6,278 nt of DNA from Deltaproteobacteria bacterium. GTDB lineage: Bacteria > Myxococcota_A > Polyangia > Polyangiales > Houyiibacteriaceae. The notes under the pieces were generated by a model. That model did no database searches, had not been told where the DNA came from, and was given only the letters and a program-made list of their open reading frames with translations. The DNA lies in assembly GCA_003647035.1 (NCBI GenBank), contig QMMB01000211.1:1-6278 (forward strand). The letters are read 5' to 3'. Positions 1-6,227 of this stretch are shown piece after piece; position 1 is the stretch's first letter; each line of letters starts with the position of its first letter. Made by a program: the position numbers and the translations under genes.

Positions 1-576
1 CGATCGCGCAATGCGGATCAGCGCACGTGCGTGACGCTTGCGCGTCCCGCCTCGGGCCGGGTCGTCCGGCAAAATCACTTGCAGGGTGTCAATGACGGCG
101 GTCCCCGCGACCGCCATGGTGATCACTTCGACTGCGTACGCCTGCGGGTCGACGTCACTTTGCACCAAGCCTTGCTCCTTGGCGCGCTCGAGCTGGTCGC
201 CCAGGAGCTCGACCCACGGCTGCACGAATTGCGCGAGCATCGCTTGCATCTGTTCCGGTCGATCGAGGGTCTCTCGAAGAAAGAGTCGCGCGCGGTCCGG
301 GTCCTCGATGAAGAACTCGCTCAGCGCTTCCATCGTCGCATCGAACCGCTCCTCGGTGGACGCCTTCAACAGGAGACCCGGCAGGACCGCGTTCCAGTGC
401 GCCAGCATCTCGGCGAGCACGTTCTCGCGAAGCTCATCCTTCGAGTTGAAGTGATAGAGGAGGCTCGGCTTCCGGATCCCAACGGCGTTGGCAATCTCCT
501 GCACCGACGTCCCGTCGTACCCCTGCTCGGCGAACAGGCGGCTCGCGTGGGTCAGAATCTGAGTACGTACATTCAT
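1..576 (-). CDS. TetR/AcrR-family transcriptional regulator (3' end beyond window)
   Basis: This is a DNA-binding repressor of the TetR family: an N-terminal helix-turn-helix binds an operator and a C-terminal helical domain binds an unknown small ligand and dimerises. Translating the minus strand from ATG at 576 gives 192 open codons with no stop before the left edge, so the C-terminus is missing. Residues 1-47 are typical TetR_N: MNVRTQILTHASRLFAEQGY, then the recognition region TSVQEIANAVGIRKPSLLYHF at about 24-44, followed by NSKDEL. Residues 50-192 are mostly helical (for example FFIEDPDRARLFLRET at about 95-110) and not family-specific. The start is supported by a GGTAGGG Shine-Dalgarno-like stretch four bases upstream. 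That stretch lies in a palindromic site, which suggests autorepression. The sulfatase gene ends 134 bp upstream on the same strand. The ligand and targets outside the window are unknown. Confidence 0.93.
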   Translation of the reverse strand, partial: MNVRTQILTHASRLFAEQGYDGTSVQEIANAVGIRKPSLLYHFNSKDELRENVLAEMLAHWNAVLPGLLLKASTEERFDATMEALSEFFIEDPDRARLFLRETLDRPEQMQAMLAQFVQPWVELLGDQLERAKEQGLVQSDVDPQAYAVEVITMAVAGTAVIDTLQVILPDDPARGGTRKRHARALIRIARS

Positions 577-581
577 CGTCC

Positions 582-595
582 CTACCAAATGGTCG
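582..595. promoter_or_regulatory. Putative TetR operator, proximal copy
   Basis: CTACCA-AA-TGGTCG is a 14-bp inverted repeat with one arm mismatch (C for A in the right arm). It begins 5 bp upstream of the regulator's ATG and covers part of its Shine-Dalgarno region. The 13 bases at 581-593 are identical to 603-615, exactly 22 bp away. Position and symmetry suit an autoregulatory TetR operator; binding itself is inferred. Confidence 0.6.
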
Positions 596-603
596 TCAGA
601 TGC

Positions 604-617
604 CTACCAAATGGTAG
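604..617. promoter_or_regulatory. Putative TetR operator, distal copy (perfect arms)
   Basis: CTACCA-AA-TGGTAG has perfect 6-bp arms around an AA centre. It is the better of two sites spaced 22 bp centre to centre, about two helical turns, so two repressor dimers could sit on the same face of the DNA. It lies 28 bp upstream of the regulator's start codon, between the start and the end of the sulfatase gene. Confidence 0.65.
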
Positions 618-710
618 ACAAAACGCAAGCAGATGGCTAGTGCGAGACGAAAAGCTGCGAGAAAACAGGCAGTTGTCAGAAGTGGTAGACGCCGCTCGGT
701 CGACCCGTGC

Positions 711-2387
711 TCATTTCACGGCTTCGGGGACTATGTCGAGCACGCCGTTGTCCTTCTTGTATTGGTGCCAGAGAGCGACCATCTCTTGGAGCTTCTCGGG
801 TTGCTCGGCGCCGAGGTCGCGGAGCTCCGCCGGATCCTTCGACAGATCGAAGAGCTCCCAGTTGCCGGTGCCAAGCGGCTTGGGCATCCAGACGATTTTC
901 CAGTTCCGATCGAAGAAGGCTTTGAAGCTGAAGAGCTCGTAACCGACTCTGCTCGCGCCTGCGTAGGCGGTCTCGCTCTTCCCCGCGAAGAGGTCCAGCA
1001 CCGACTGGCCCTGCATCGGAAGCACTTCACGACCGTCGATGGTGTCAGGCTTCGCGGCGCCCGCGACGTCGAGAAGGGTCGGCATGATATCTCGAACGTG
1101 AACGAACGAGTGACTCATCCCGCCAGACTCGGCAGGCTGGCCCGGCACCTTGACCAACAACGGCGCCTTGATGCCCCCTTCGGTCGTATAGGCCTTGAAC
1201 AAGCGGCTTGGCGACATGCTCGCCTGAGCCCAACCCGGACCCATCTCGATGTACGAATTCGGAAGACCGCGATTGTCGAGGCTGTTGTCGAAGGAACCAA
1301 GGTACTCCTCGGTCTGACCGGGATAGGCCGTCGGCAACGCCCCGTTGGCGCCGTTGTCGGACATGAAGAGGATCATCGTGTTGTCGTACTCGCCGATCTC
1401 TTTGAGGTAGTCGAACACGCGCTGGATCTGCTCGTCCATGTAGTCGACCATCGCCGCATACACTTCCATGTCGCGCGCGGCGAGTTGACGCTCCTCGGGC
1501 GACATGTCGTCCCAAGCTTTGACGCTCGGCAATCGGGGAAAGGGGACCGCTTCATTAGGGACGATGTCGAGGTTCTTCAGATTCTGAAGCCTCTCCTGCC
1601 GAAGAGAGTCCCAACCTTGATCGTACTTGCCCTTGTATTTATCGATGTACTGCTTGGGCGCGTGCAACGGGTCATGGGGCGCGGTGTACGAGAGGTAAGC
1701 GAAAAAAGGCTGGTCATCCGCGCGCCCTTGCTCGATCCATTCGAGCATTCGGTCCGTGTAGTACCGGGTCGAATAGAAGTCATCGGGCAATGATTCGACC
1801 TCCTTCCCGTTCCGCCAGTAGACCATCGTCTCGGGCGGGCTGACCGGTTTGCGATCGTTCCAATGACTGCCGCCGCCCGGCAGTAGAACGAACGTCTCTT
1901 CAAAGCCTCGCGCATGGGGGCTCGTGTTTTCGTCGAGGCCGAGGTGCCACTTGCCCGCCATGTATGTGTGGTACCCGGCTCGCTTGAGGACTTCGGGGAG
2001 GGGGGCCACCTCGAAGTTGAGATACCCGGCGTACCCAGGGATGCCCTCCATTTCGGGCGTGGTGAGCTCGCCCATCGTACCGAGGCCCGCGCGATGGTTG
2101 TCCATGCCGGACAGCAAAACCGACCGCGTCGGTGAGCAAGTCGGTAGCACGTGAAAGTTGCTGAGCAGCAGGCCTCCGTTTGCCAGCTCGTCGAGAGCCG
2201 GCGTTGCGATCTCTCCACCAAATGCACCGATATCGGAGTACCCCATGTCATCGGCCACGATGAGAAGGATGTTTGGCCGCTTGGCCTGCTCCGCGGTCGA
2301 CGTTGGTTTGCAGCCGGGTAGCGACCACGCGGCCGCCAGGATGAGCGCGATTGCCATCACCGCCGTCGCGCACGCTCTACTTAACAT
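711..2387 (-). CDS. Type I (formylglycine-dependent) sulfatase, PAS/AtsA-like, lipoprotein signal
   Basis: This enzyme hydrolyses a sulfate ester to an alcohol or phenol plus sulfate, probably in the periplasm or anchored to a membrane. From ATG at 2387 it is 558 aa. Residues 1-26 form a signal peptide with a lipobox-like end (WSLPGC, Cys26). The sulfatase motif CSPTR at 84-88 supplies Cys84, which a separate enzyme must convert to formylglycine. The ten active-site residues known from Pseudomonas aeruginosa arylsulfatase have counterparts here: D46, D47, C84, R88, K146, H148, H237, D343, N344 and K397. Further family motifs are GKWHLG (145-150), APHDPLHAP (235-243) and TTEGGIK (400-406). The ATG at 2387 is preferred over an upstream TTG at 2426, which would put a polar stretch before the signal peptide and overlap the lipoprotein gene; AAGAAG precedes the ATG at suitable spacing. 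The physiological substrate cannot be read from the sequence. Confidence 0.95.
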   Translation of the reverse strand: MLSRACATAVMAIALILAAAWSLPGCKPTSTAEQAKRPNILLIVADDMGYSDIGAFGGEIATPALDELANGGLLLSNFHVLPTCSPTRSVLLSGMDNHRAGLGTMGELTTPEMEGIPGYAGYLNFEVAPLPEVLKRAGYHTYMAGKWHLGLDENTSPHARGFEETFVLLPGGGSHWNDRKPVSPPETMVYWRNGKEVESLPDDFYSTRYYTDRMLEWIEQGRADDQPFFAYLSYTAPHDPLHAPKQYIDKYKGKYDQGWDSLRQERLQNLKNLDIVPNEAVPFPRLPSVKAWDDMSPEERQLAARDMEVYAAMVDYMDEQIQRVFDYLKEIGEYDNTMILFMSDNGANGALPTAYPGQTEEYLGSFDNSLDNRGLPNSYIEMGPGWAQASMSPSRLFKAYTTEGGIKAPLLVKVPGQPAESGGMSHSFVHVRDIMPTLLDVAGAAKPDTIDGREVLPMQGQSVLDLFAGKSETAYAGASRVGYELFSFKAFFDRNWKIVWMPKPLGTGNWELFDLSKDPAELRDLGAEQPEKLQEMVALWHQYKKDNGVLDIVPEAVK

Positions 2388-2418
2388 TGCACTTCTTCTT
2401 GTATTCGTCGAGCCATCG

Positions 2419-2781
2419 CTAGGCAACCAGCGGCCGGCCGCAGCCGTCTCGATACTGTGAAGGTGGCCTGCTCGGTGCGAGGGTCGCAGGCGTCGGGTCG
2501 GGCGTGAACGCCGGCGTGTCGACGACTTCTTCGACAGGCGGCGGCGTCGTCATCATCGGCTCCGGTTCAGCCGACTTCGGTGCCACGCTAGGTGCCGTAT
2601 CAGCCGCTGGTGCAGAGGGCGGCGATGCCCAGATCGTCGTCGTTCGCTCGATGGACTTGCGAGGAGAGTCGAGCGCCTTGCTCTCGCGCTGGTAGTCGAG
2701 CGCCTTGCGCTCGCGCTGGCAGCCAAGCGCAACAACGAGGCATGCCAACGCAGCCGTCGTCAGAAGCAGGACTCTCGCCAT
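2419..2781 (-). CDS. Small proline-rich lipoprotein, function unknown
   Basis: This is a 120-aa predicted lipoprotein whose family I do not recognise. The signal sequence MARVLLLTTAALACLVVALGC ends in a good lipobox (VALGC, Cys21). A basic, charged section with an internal duplication (RERKALDYQ then RESKALDSP, about residues 23-40) follows. The rest is a low-complexity stretch rich in Pro, Ala and Thr, ending DGCGRPLVA with a second Cys near the C-terminus. Composition suggests a disordered tether or spacer in the periplasm rather than an enzyme. The start is well supported: GGAGGG lies a few bases upstream of the ATG at 2781. The sulfatase ATG is 31 bp downstream on the same strand, so the two are probably co-transcribed and this protein may accompany the sulfatase at the membrane. 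That partnership is inference. Confidence 0.82.
   Translation of the reverse strand: MARVLLLTTAALACLVVALGCQRERKALDYQRESKALDSPRKSIERTTTIWASPPSAPAADTAPSVAPKSAEPEPMMTTPPPVEEVVDTPAFTPDPTPATLAPSRPPSQYRDGCGRPLVA
2669..2722 (-). repeat. Two-copy 27-bp tandem repeat inside the lipoprotein gene
   Basis: Units at 2669-2695 and 2696-2722 match at 25 of 27 positions. Being a multiple of three, the duplication keeps the frame and gives the repeated peptide RE(R/S)KALD(Y/S)(Q/P) just after the lipid-anchor cysteine. It looks like a recent in-frame duplication. Confidence 0.85.
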
Positions 2782-2807
2782 GGGACCCTCCTATCGAGCT
2801 TGCCTCA

Positions 2808-2813
2808 CTTATA
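2808..2813 (-). promoter_or_regulatory. Possible -10 box of the lipoprotein-sulfatase unit
   Basis: On the minus strand TATAAG lies 26 bp upstream of the lipoprotein ATG, which would give a leader of about 20 nt containing the GGAGGG ribosome site. A GGACAA hexamer 16 bp further upstream could be a poor -35. The element sits in the 112-bp divergent gap 2782-2893 shared with the DUF4202 gene. That gap also contains a 10-bp perfect palindrome, CCAGCGCTGG, at 2867-2876. I found no equally good promoter for the plus-strand gene. Confidence 0.35.
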
Positions 2814-2893
2814 CGCCTAGTGTCGACGCTTGTCCGAATTTCTCAATCGATCGGGTCGCCGAGCCCCCAGCGCTGGCGTGTTAGGATCGCGGC

Positions 2894-3478
2894 ATGTCTC
2901 GCTTCGATGATGCGATCCACAGGTTTGACGAAGCCAACGCGGAAGACCCGATCATGGAGACCGTGGATGGTGAAGATCTGCCCAAGGAGCTCGTCTACAG
3001 TCGGCGCATGTCTGCGCGGCTCGACCGTTTCGCTCCCGATGCGTCCGAAACCGTGAAGCTTGCCGCGCGCGCTCAGCATATCCGGCGTTGGGAGGTCCCG
3101 CGCGAGACCTACCCCGAGGGCAGGGCGGGCTATCTGAAGTGGCGCACGGACCTCTACAAGCGGCACGGGGACATCGCCGCCGGGATCCTGCACGACGTAG
3201 GCTACGACGACGAAACGATGGCGCGCGTGCGAACGCTCCTACGCAAGCGAGGTTTGAAGACCGATCCCGACGTACAGTTGATGGAGGACGTCATCTGCCT
3301 CGTTTTCCTCCAGCACTACTTCCACGATTTTGCGCGGAAGCACGATGAGGAGAAACTCATCTCCATCGTGCAAAAGACATGGAAGAAGATGACCGAGAGG
3401 GCACACGGCGCCGCCCTTCAGCTCGACTACGCGCCCGAAGACCTCGGTGTCATTCAGAAGGCGCTGCAGAGCGCGTAG
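2894..3478 (+). CDS. DUF4202 family protein
   Basis: This is a 194-aa soluble, probably all-helical protein matching the DUF4202 family known from bacteria and fungi, whose biochemical function is not established. Recognisable blocks are RFDDAIHRFDEANAEDP (3-19), the dense block KELVYSRRMSARL (31-43), PDASETVKLAARAQHIRRW (48-66), YPEGRAGYLKWRTDLYKRH (73-91), EDVICLVFLQHYF (131-143) and KLISIVQKTWKKM (154-166). Length suits a complete family member. There is no signal peptide or membrane segment, so it should be cytoplasmic. The ATG at 2894 has AGGA about nine bases upstream, and the family's N-terminal motif starts at residue 3, which fixes the start. The His/Asp pattern H62, H91, H100-D101, E131-D132 could be a metal site, but this is speculation. 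It is divergent from the lipoprotein gene, and its last 29 bp overlap the convergent hotdog gene. Some databases link such proteins to tRNA synthetases; nothing here supports that. Confidence 0.9.
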   Translation: MSRFDDAIHRFDEANAEDPIMETVDGEDLPKELVYSRRMSARLDRFAPDASETVKLAARAQHIRRWEVPRETYPEGRAGYLKWRTDLYKRHGDIAAGILHDVGYDDETMARVRTLLRKRGLKTDPDVQLMEDVICLVFLQHYFHDFARKHDEEKLISIVQKTWKKMTERAHGAALQLDYAPEDLGVIQKALQSA

Positions 3479-3890
3479 CGTCCGGCGGGATCGAGTAGGT
3501 GACGGTCACGTGCGCGACCGGATCGTCGTTGCCGTCCGAATAGATCGTGACCTGTCCCACTGCGAGCCGTTTGCCGAGCTTGAGCATCTCCGCCTCGGCG
3601 ATGATGTCAGCGAGCCTGGGCGCGCGAAGGAAGTTGATGTTGAGGTTTGTCGTCAGCGCGAGCGCGACGGGCCCGATCATCCCGAGTACCAAGTAGTACA
3701 TCGCGGTGTCCGCGATCGTCATCAGTGCGGGACCCGAAACTGTGCCACCAGGGCGCAGGTATCGGTCCGTGATACCAACTCGCATTCGCAAGAAGTCATC
3801 GCGCAGTTCTTCGATCTCGATCGGCATCCGAGCCTGAGGGAAGAACTTCTTCATGAAGTCCTGGATCTCGTCAGCGGTCATCTTCGGCAT
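3450..3890 (-). CDS. PaaI-like hotdog-fold acyl-CoA thioesterase family protein
   Basis: This is a 146-aa single hotdog domain of the PaaI/4HBT thioesterase superfamily, whose members hydrolyse acyl- or aryl-CoA thioesters in the cytoplasm, usually as tetramers. The core signature is RPGGTVSGPALMTIADTAMY (46-65), the active-site helix region, with D61 at the place of the family's catalytic acid. The strands follow: ALALTTNLNINFLRAP (76-91), DIIAEAEMLKLGKRLAVGQVTIY (95-117) and PVAHVTVTYSIP (124-135). The usual HGG tripeptide reads VSG here, so activity or mechanism may differ from textbook PaaI. The start ATG overlaps the stop of the synthetase gene by one base (TAATG) and lacks a strong Shine-Dalgarno, so translation is probably coupled to that gene. 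Cofunction is likely: hydrolysis or proofreading of CoA esters made by the synthetase. The substrate is unknown. Confidence 0.9.
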   Translation of the reverse strand: MPKMTADEIQDFMKKFFPQARMPIEIEELRDDFLRMRVGITDRYLRPGGTVSGPALMTIADTAMYYLVLGMIGPVALALTTNLNINFLRAPRLADIIAEAEMLKLGKRLAVGQVTIYSDGNDDPVAHVTVTYSIPPDATRSAAPSE

Positions 3891-5731
3891 TAGAGCTTTA
3901 GGCGTCCTTCTTTCACGTCCGCCCAGCGCGCGTCGGTGAGTAGCTCGTAGCCGCCCTTGGTGCGGACGTAGAGTGTGTCATCGACGTTCGATGGGTCCGC
4001 GCCGTCCTTCCGAAGGTCGTTCTTTTGAATTTTGAACGTTCCCGTCGTCGCCAGCCCGCTCATCACGCGCACGAAGCGAGGTTGGGCGTAGGCCGGGAGC
4101 TCCGAGACAGAGCGCCAGAAGCCCTCCGGATCGAACTCGCCGTTGGGGACGACGGCGGCCAGGCCGGCTTGGCCGTCCATGTTGGGGACGGGCACCCCGA
4201 TAACCGTCGCCTCCTCGATGCCGTCGTTGTATGTGATGACGTCCGCGACCTCTGCCGTGGACACGTTCTCGCCCTTCCAGCGAAACGTGTCCCCGATGCG
4301 GTCGACGAAGTAGTAGAAGCCGTCACCGTCGCGGCGAAGGAGATCGCCCGAGCGGAAGTACTGGTCGCCCTGCTTGAAGACATTGCGGAGGAGCTTCTTT
4401 TCAGTGGCGGACTCGTCGGTGTAGCCGCGGTACTCGAGCCCGCCCGCCGACATCTTCGGGACGCGGATCAGTAACTCCCCAACCTCGTCGTCGCCGCATT
4501 GGATGCAAAACCCCCGCTTGTCGCGAAGGTGCTGGTCGAGGTCGACGTCGTACTGGACGATGCGCATCCAACCCGCCAGCCCACCAAGCGGCACGCGACC
4601 CACGGACCCCTCACGTCCACTGATGTTCGCGATGAAACCGGGCGCTTCGGTCGCGCCGTAGAACTCGCGAATGTCTTCGATGCCGAACCGCGCCTTGAAC
4701 CTGGGCCAGATGTCGGGGCGAAGTCCATTGCCAACAGCCACGCGCACGGAGTTGGGCAGCTCCTTTGGATGCGGCGGGGAATTGACCAAGTAGCGGCAGA
4801 GCTCGCCGATGTAGAGGATCGCCGTTGCCTTGTATCGGTGCACGTCGTCCCAGAACGCGCTGGCACTGAAGGACCGGCGCATGGCCATCGGGATGCGCGC
4901 GAGCATCGCCGCCGACACGCCCAGCAGGAGGCCATTGGCATGATAAAGCGGAAGCACGCAGTAGAGCTTGTCGCCCGGACGAAAGTCGTACATCAAAGGC
5001 CCGAATCCGGCGCCTGCGAGGATCGCCCGCGCATGCGAGACGCGGCAGGGCTTGGGAAGGCCGGTCGTCCCAGAGGTGTAGATGTAGATGAAATCGTCTT
5101 CGGCTTGAACCGGCGCCTGTGGGTAAGACGTCGCCGGGGTGTCTGCGAGAAGGCCCGCGTAGGGGTTGTCGTCGAATACGAGGATGCGATCGAGTGATTT
5201 GCAGAGCTCTTCGCATTCGCGAAGCCCCGGCTCGAGGGTATGGCTCACGAGAACGACTTTCGCCTTGGAGACCTCGACGGCGTGAGCAAGAGGGCGCCCG
5301 CGCAGATTGGTGTTGAGCAGCGCGGCGGTTGCGCCGACGCGGGTGATGCCGAGCACGGACGCGATGTAAAAGGGGGAGTTCTCCGCAATCAGCGCAACCA
5401 CATCCCCGCGCTTGGCGCCCGCCGCCGCAAGTACGTGCGCGACGCGCGACGTGGCGTTGGCGAGCTCGGACCACGTCAGGTGCTCGTTTTCCATTTCGTA
5501 GGCGAGGTCGTGCGGCGCGTCCTGGGCGTTCTTCAGCGCGACCTGCAGAAGACTGTCGACTCGTCTCAGTCGCGTGCGGAGCAACCAGGGGACCGTGCCG
5601 CGTAAGGCTTTCGGCCCAGACCGCATCTCCGCCATGACCGAGGACCGCCACAGCGGCGAGGCTAAGCGCTCCAACATGTCGGGAAGTGTACGCGCTGTGC
5701 GCGTAGATTCGAGCCCTTTCTTCGGGTCCAT
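3890..5731 (-). CDS. Long/very-long-chain acyl-CoA synthetase, FATP/FadD6 type
   Basis: This 613-aa ANL-superfamily ligase activates fatty (or similar bulky) acids with ATP to acyl-AMP and then acyl-CoA, as in FATP/SLC27 proteins and bacterial FadD6. The order of motifs is complete: ATP-binding P-loop YTSGTTGLPKP (218-228), PLYHANG (261-267), EFYGATEAPGF (356-366), SGDLL (461-465), and the FATP signature DRIGDTFRWKGENVSTAEV (477-495). The C-terminal segment TTGTFKIQKNDLRKDG (562-577) contains the expected catalytic lysine, probably K567. Homology begins clearly around residue 58. The first 45 residues are basic and poorly constrained, and no Shine-Dalgarno precedes the ATG at 5731. Alternative starts are ATG at 5677 (Met19) and 5635 (Met33). 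Either would also widen the 19-bp gap to the divergent YbjN-like gene and leave room for promoters. The hotdog gene follows by TAATG coupling. Acid specificity cannot be set from sequence alone. Confidence 0.94.
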   Translation of the reverse strand: MDPKKGLESTRTARTLPDMLERLASPLWRSSVMAEMRSGPKALRGTVPWLLRTRLRRVDSLLQVALKNAQDAPHDLAYEMENEHLTWSELANATSRVAHVLAAAGAKRGDVVALIAENSPFYIASVLGITRVGATAALLNTNLRGRPLAHAVEVSKAKVVLVSHTLEPGLRECEELCKSLDRILVFDDNPYAGLLADTPATSYPQAPVQAEDDFIYIYTSGTTGLPKPCRVSHARAILAGAGFGPLMYDFRPGDKLYCVLPLYHANGLLLGVSAAMLARIPMAMRRSFSASAFWDDVHRYKATAILYIGELCRYLVNSPPHPKELPNSVRVAVGNGLRPDIWPRFKARFGIEDIREFYGATEAPGFIANISGREGSVGRVPLGGLAGWMRIVQYDVDLDQHLRDKRGFCIQCGDDEVGELLIRVPKMSAGGLEYRGYTDESATEKKLLRNVFKQGDQYFRSGDLLRRDGDGFYYFVDRIGDTFRWKGENVSTAEVADVITYNDGIEEATVIGVPVPNMDGQAGLAAVVPNGEFDPEGFWRSVSELPAYAQPRFVRVMSGLATTGTFKIQKNDLRKDGADPSNVDDTLYVRTKGGYELLTDARWADVKEGRLKL

Positions 5732-5750
5732 ATGTTACAACAACCGGCCC

Positions 5751-6173
5751 GTGACGACGTGGATCGAGATCAAGGATCACGCGAGGTCCAGTTACAAGCT
5801 GGCCGAGGAGCACGACCACAGCTTCAAGGTGGTATTCGAGTACCCTGGCGGCCGCCTGCAAGCTGTGATCGTGTCTCACTATCAGGCAATGGGTCGCGGT
5901 TGGGTCGACCTGTCGTCGGCTTGTTGTCGCGCGGACCGCATCGACGCGCGCGCCGCGCTTCAACAAAGCTTCAATCTAGCGGTGGGATCGCTGTGCCTAG
6001 ATGGAGATGTGTACGTCGTTCGCCATACGGTCATGGTCGACCATCTATTGCCGGCCGACCTCGAGGTGCCCATGCACGCAGTCGCGCGCGCCGCGGATCA
6101 GATCGAACAGTCGCTCCCAGTGCACGAGCTGGTGTCCGACATACTGGACGAAGTCGAAAAAGAGCTCGCCTAG
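5751..6173 (+). CDS. YbjN / type III secretion chaperone-like domain protein
   Basis: Taking GTG at 5751 as start gives a 140-aa cytoplasmic protein. The pattern is of the YbjN/type III chaperone-like alpha-beta fold: an N-terminal amphipathic helix, strands FKVVFEY (25-31) and GRLQAVIVSHYQ (34-45), WVDLSSAC (51-58), helix AALQQSFNLAVGSLCL (68-83), strands DVYVVRHTVMVDHL (86-99), then helices DLEVPMHAVARAADQIEQSL (103-121) and VHELVSDILDEVEKELA (124-140). YbjN-like proteins act as binding or stabilising factors rather than enzymes; the role here is unknown. The frame stays open upstream to 5574, but that part lies antisense to the synthetase and reads as non-conserved sequence, so I excluded it. 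No Shine-Dalgarno supports the GTG, so the start is uncertain. The gene is divergent from the synthetase gene. No secretion genes are visible to suggest a chaperone client. Confidence 0.68.
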   Translation: MTTWIEIKDHARSSYKLAEEHDHSFKVVFEYPGGRLQAVIVSHYQAMGRGWVDLSSACCRADRIDARAALQQSFNLAVGSLCLDGDVYVVRHTVMVDHLLPADLEVPMHAVARAADQIEQSLPVHELVSDILDEVEKELA

Positions 6174-6174
6174 T

Positions 6175-6186
6175 CCGCCGCGGCGG
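6175..6186. other. 12-bp GC palindrome after the YbjN-like gene
   Basis: CCGCCGCGGCGG is perfectly self-complementary and starts two bases after the stop codon at 6171-6173. A hairpin from it would have at most a four-base-pair stem and there is no T-tract, so it is a poor candidate for an intrinsic terminator. It may only reflect GC-rich composition. Confidence 0.4.
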
Positions 6187-6227
6187 CTTCACGCGCGCTG
6201 GGCGAGGTGAGGAAGCAGAGCGTCAGG

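Larger units (their letters stand above)
577..710 (-). promoter_or_regulatory. Upstream region of the TetR gene
   Basis: This 134-bp gap between the sulfatase stop and the TetR start should hold the regulator's promoter. Besides the two palindromes it carries a partial third copy: GTCAGA at 675-680 followed by TGGTAGAC at 683-690 matches GTCAGA at 595-600 and TGGTAGAC at 612-619, with the left arm missing. I could not assign a convincing -35/-10 pair. I see no hairpin with a U-tract that would end sulfatase transcription, so read-through into the regulator gene is possible. Confidence 0.5.

Noticed and set aside
31..942. 303-codon plus-strand open frame across the TetR gene and sulfatase 3' end
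   Set aside because: It runs antisense to two clear genes and through their intergenic operators, with no domain signature.
633..1793. 386-codon plus-strand open frame opposite the sulfatase
   Set aside because: It lies antisense to a sulfatase with full catalytic motifs, shows no recognisable domain, and such long shadows are common in GC-rich DNA.
2424..2426. TTG as an upstream start for the sulfatase
   Set aside because: It would add 13 polar residues before the signal peptide and overlap the lipoprotein gene; the ATG at 2387 begins directly with the signal peptide.
4611..5966. 451-codon minus-strand open frame in another frame of the synthetase region
   Set aside because: The synthetase frame carries all ANL motifs. 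This frame is Arg/Ala/His-rich low-information sequence and also crosses the YbjN-like gene.
6175..6186. GC palindrome as a rho-independent terminator
   Set aside because: No T-tract follows on either strand and the possible stem is only about four base pairs once a loop is allowed.
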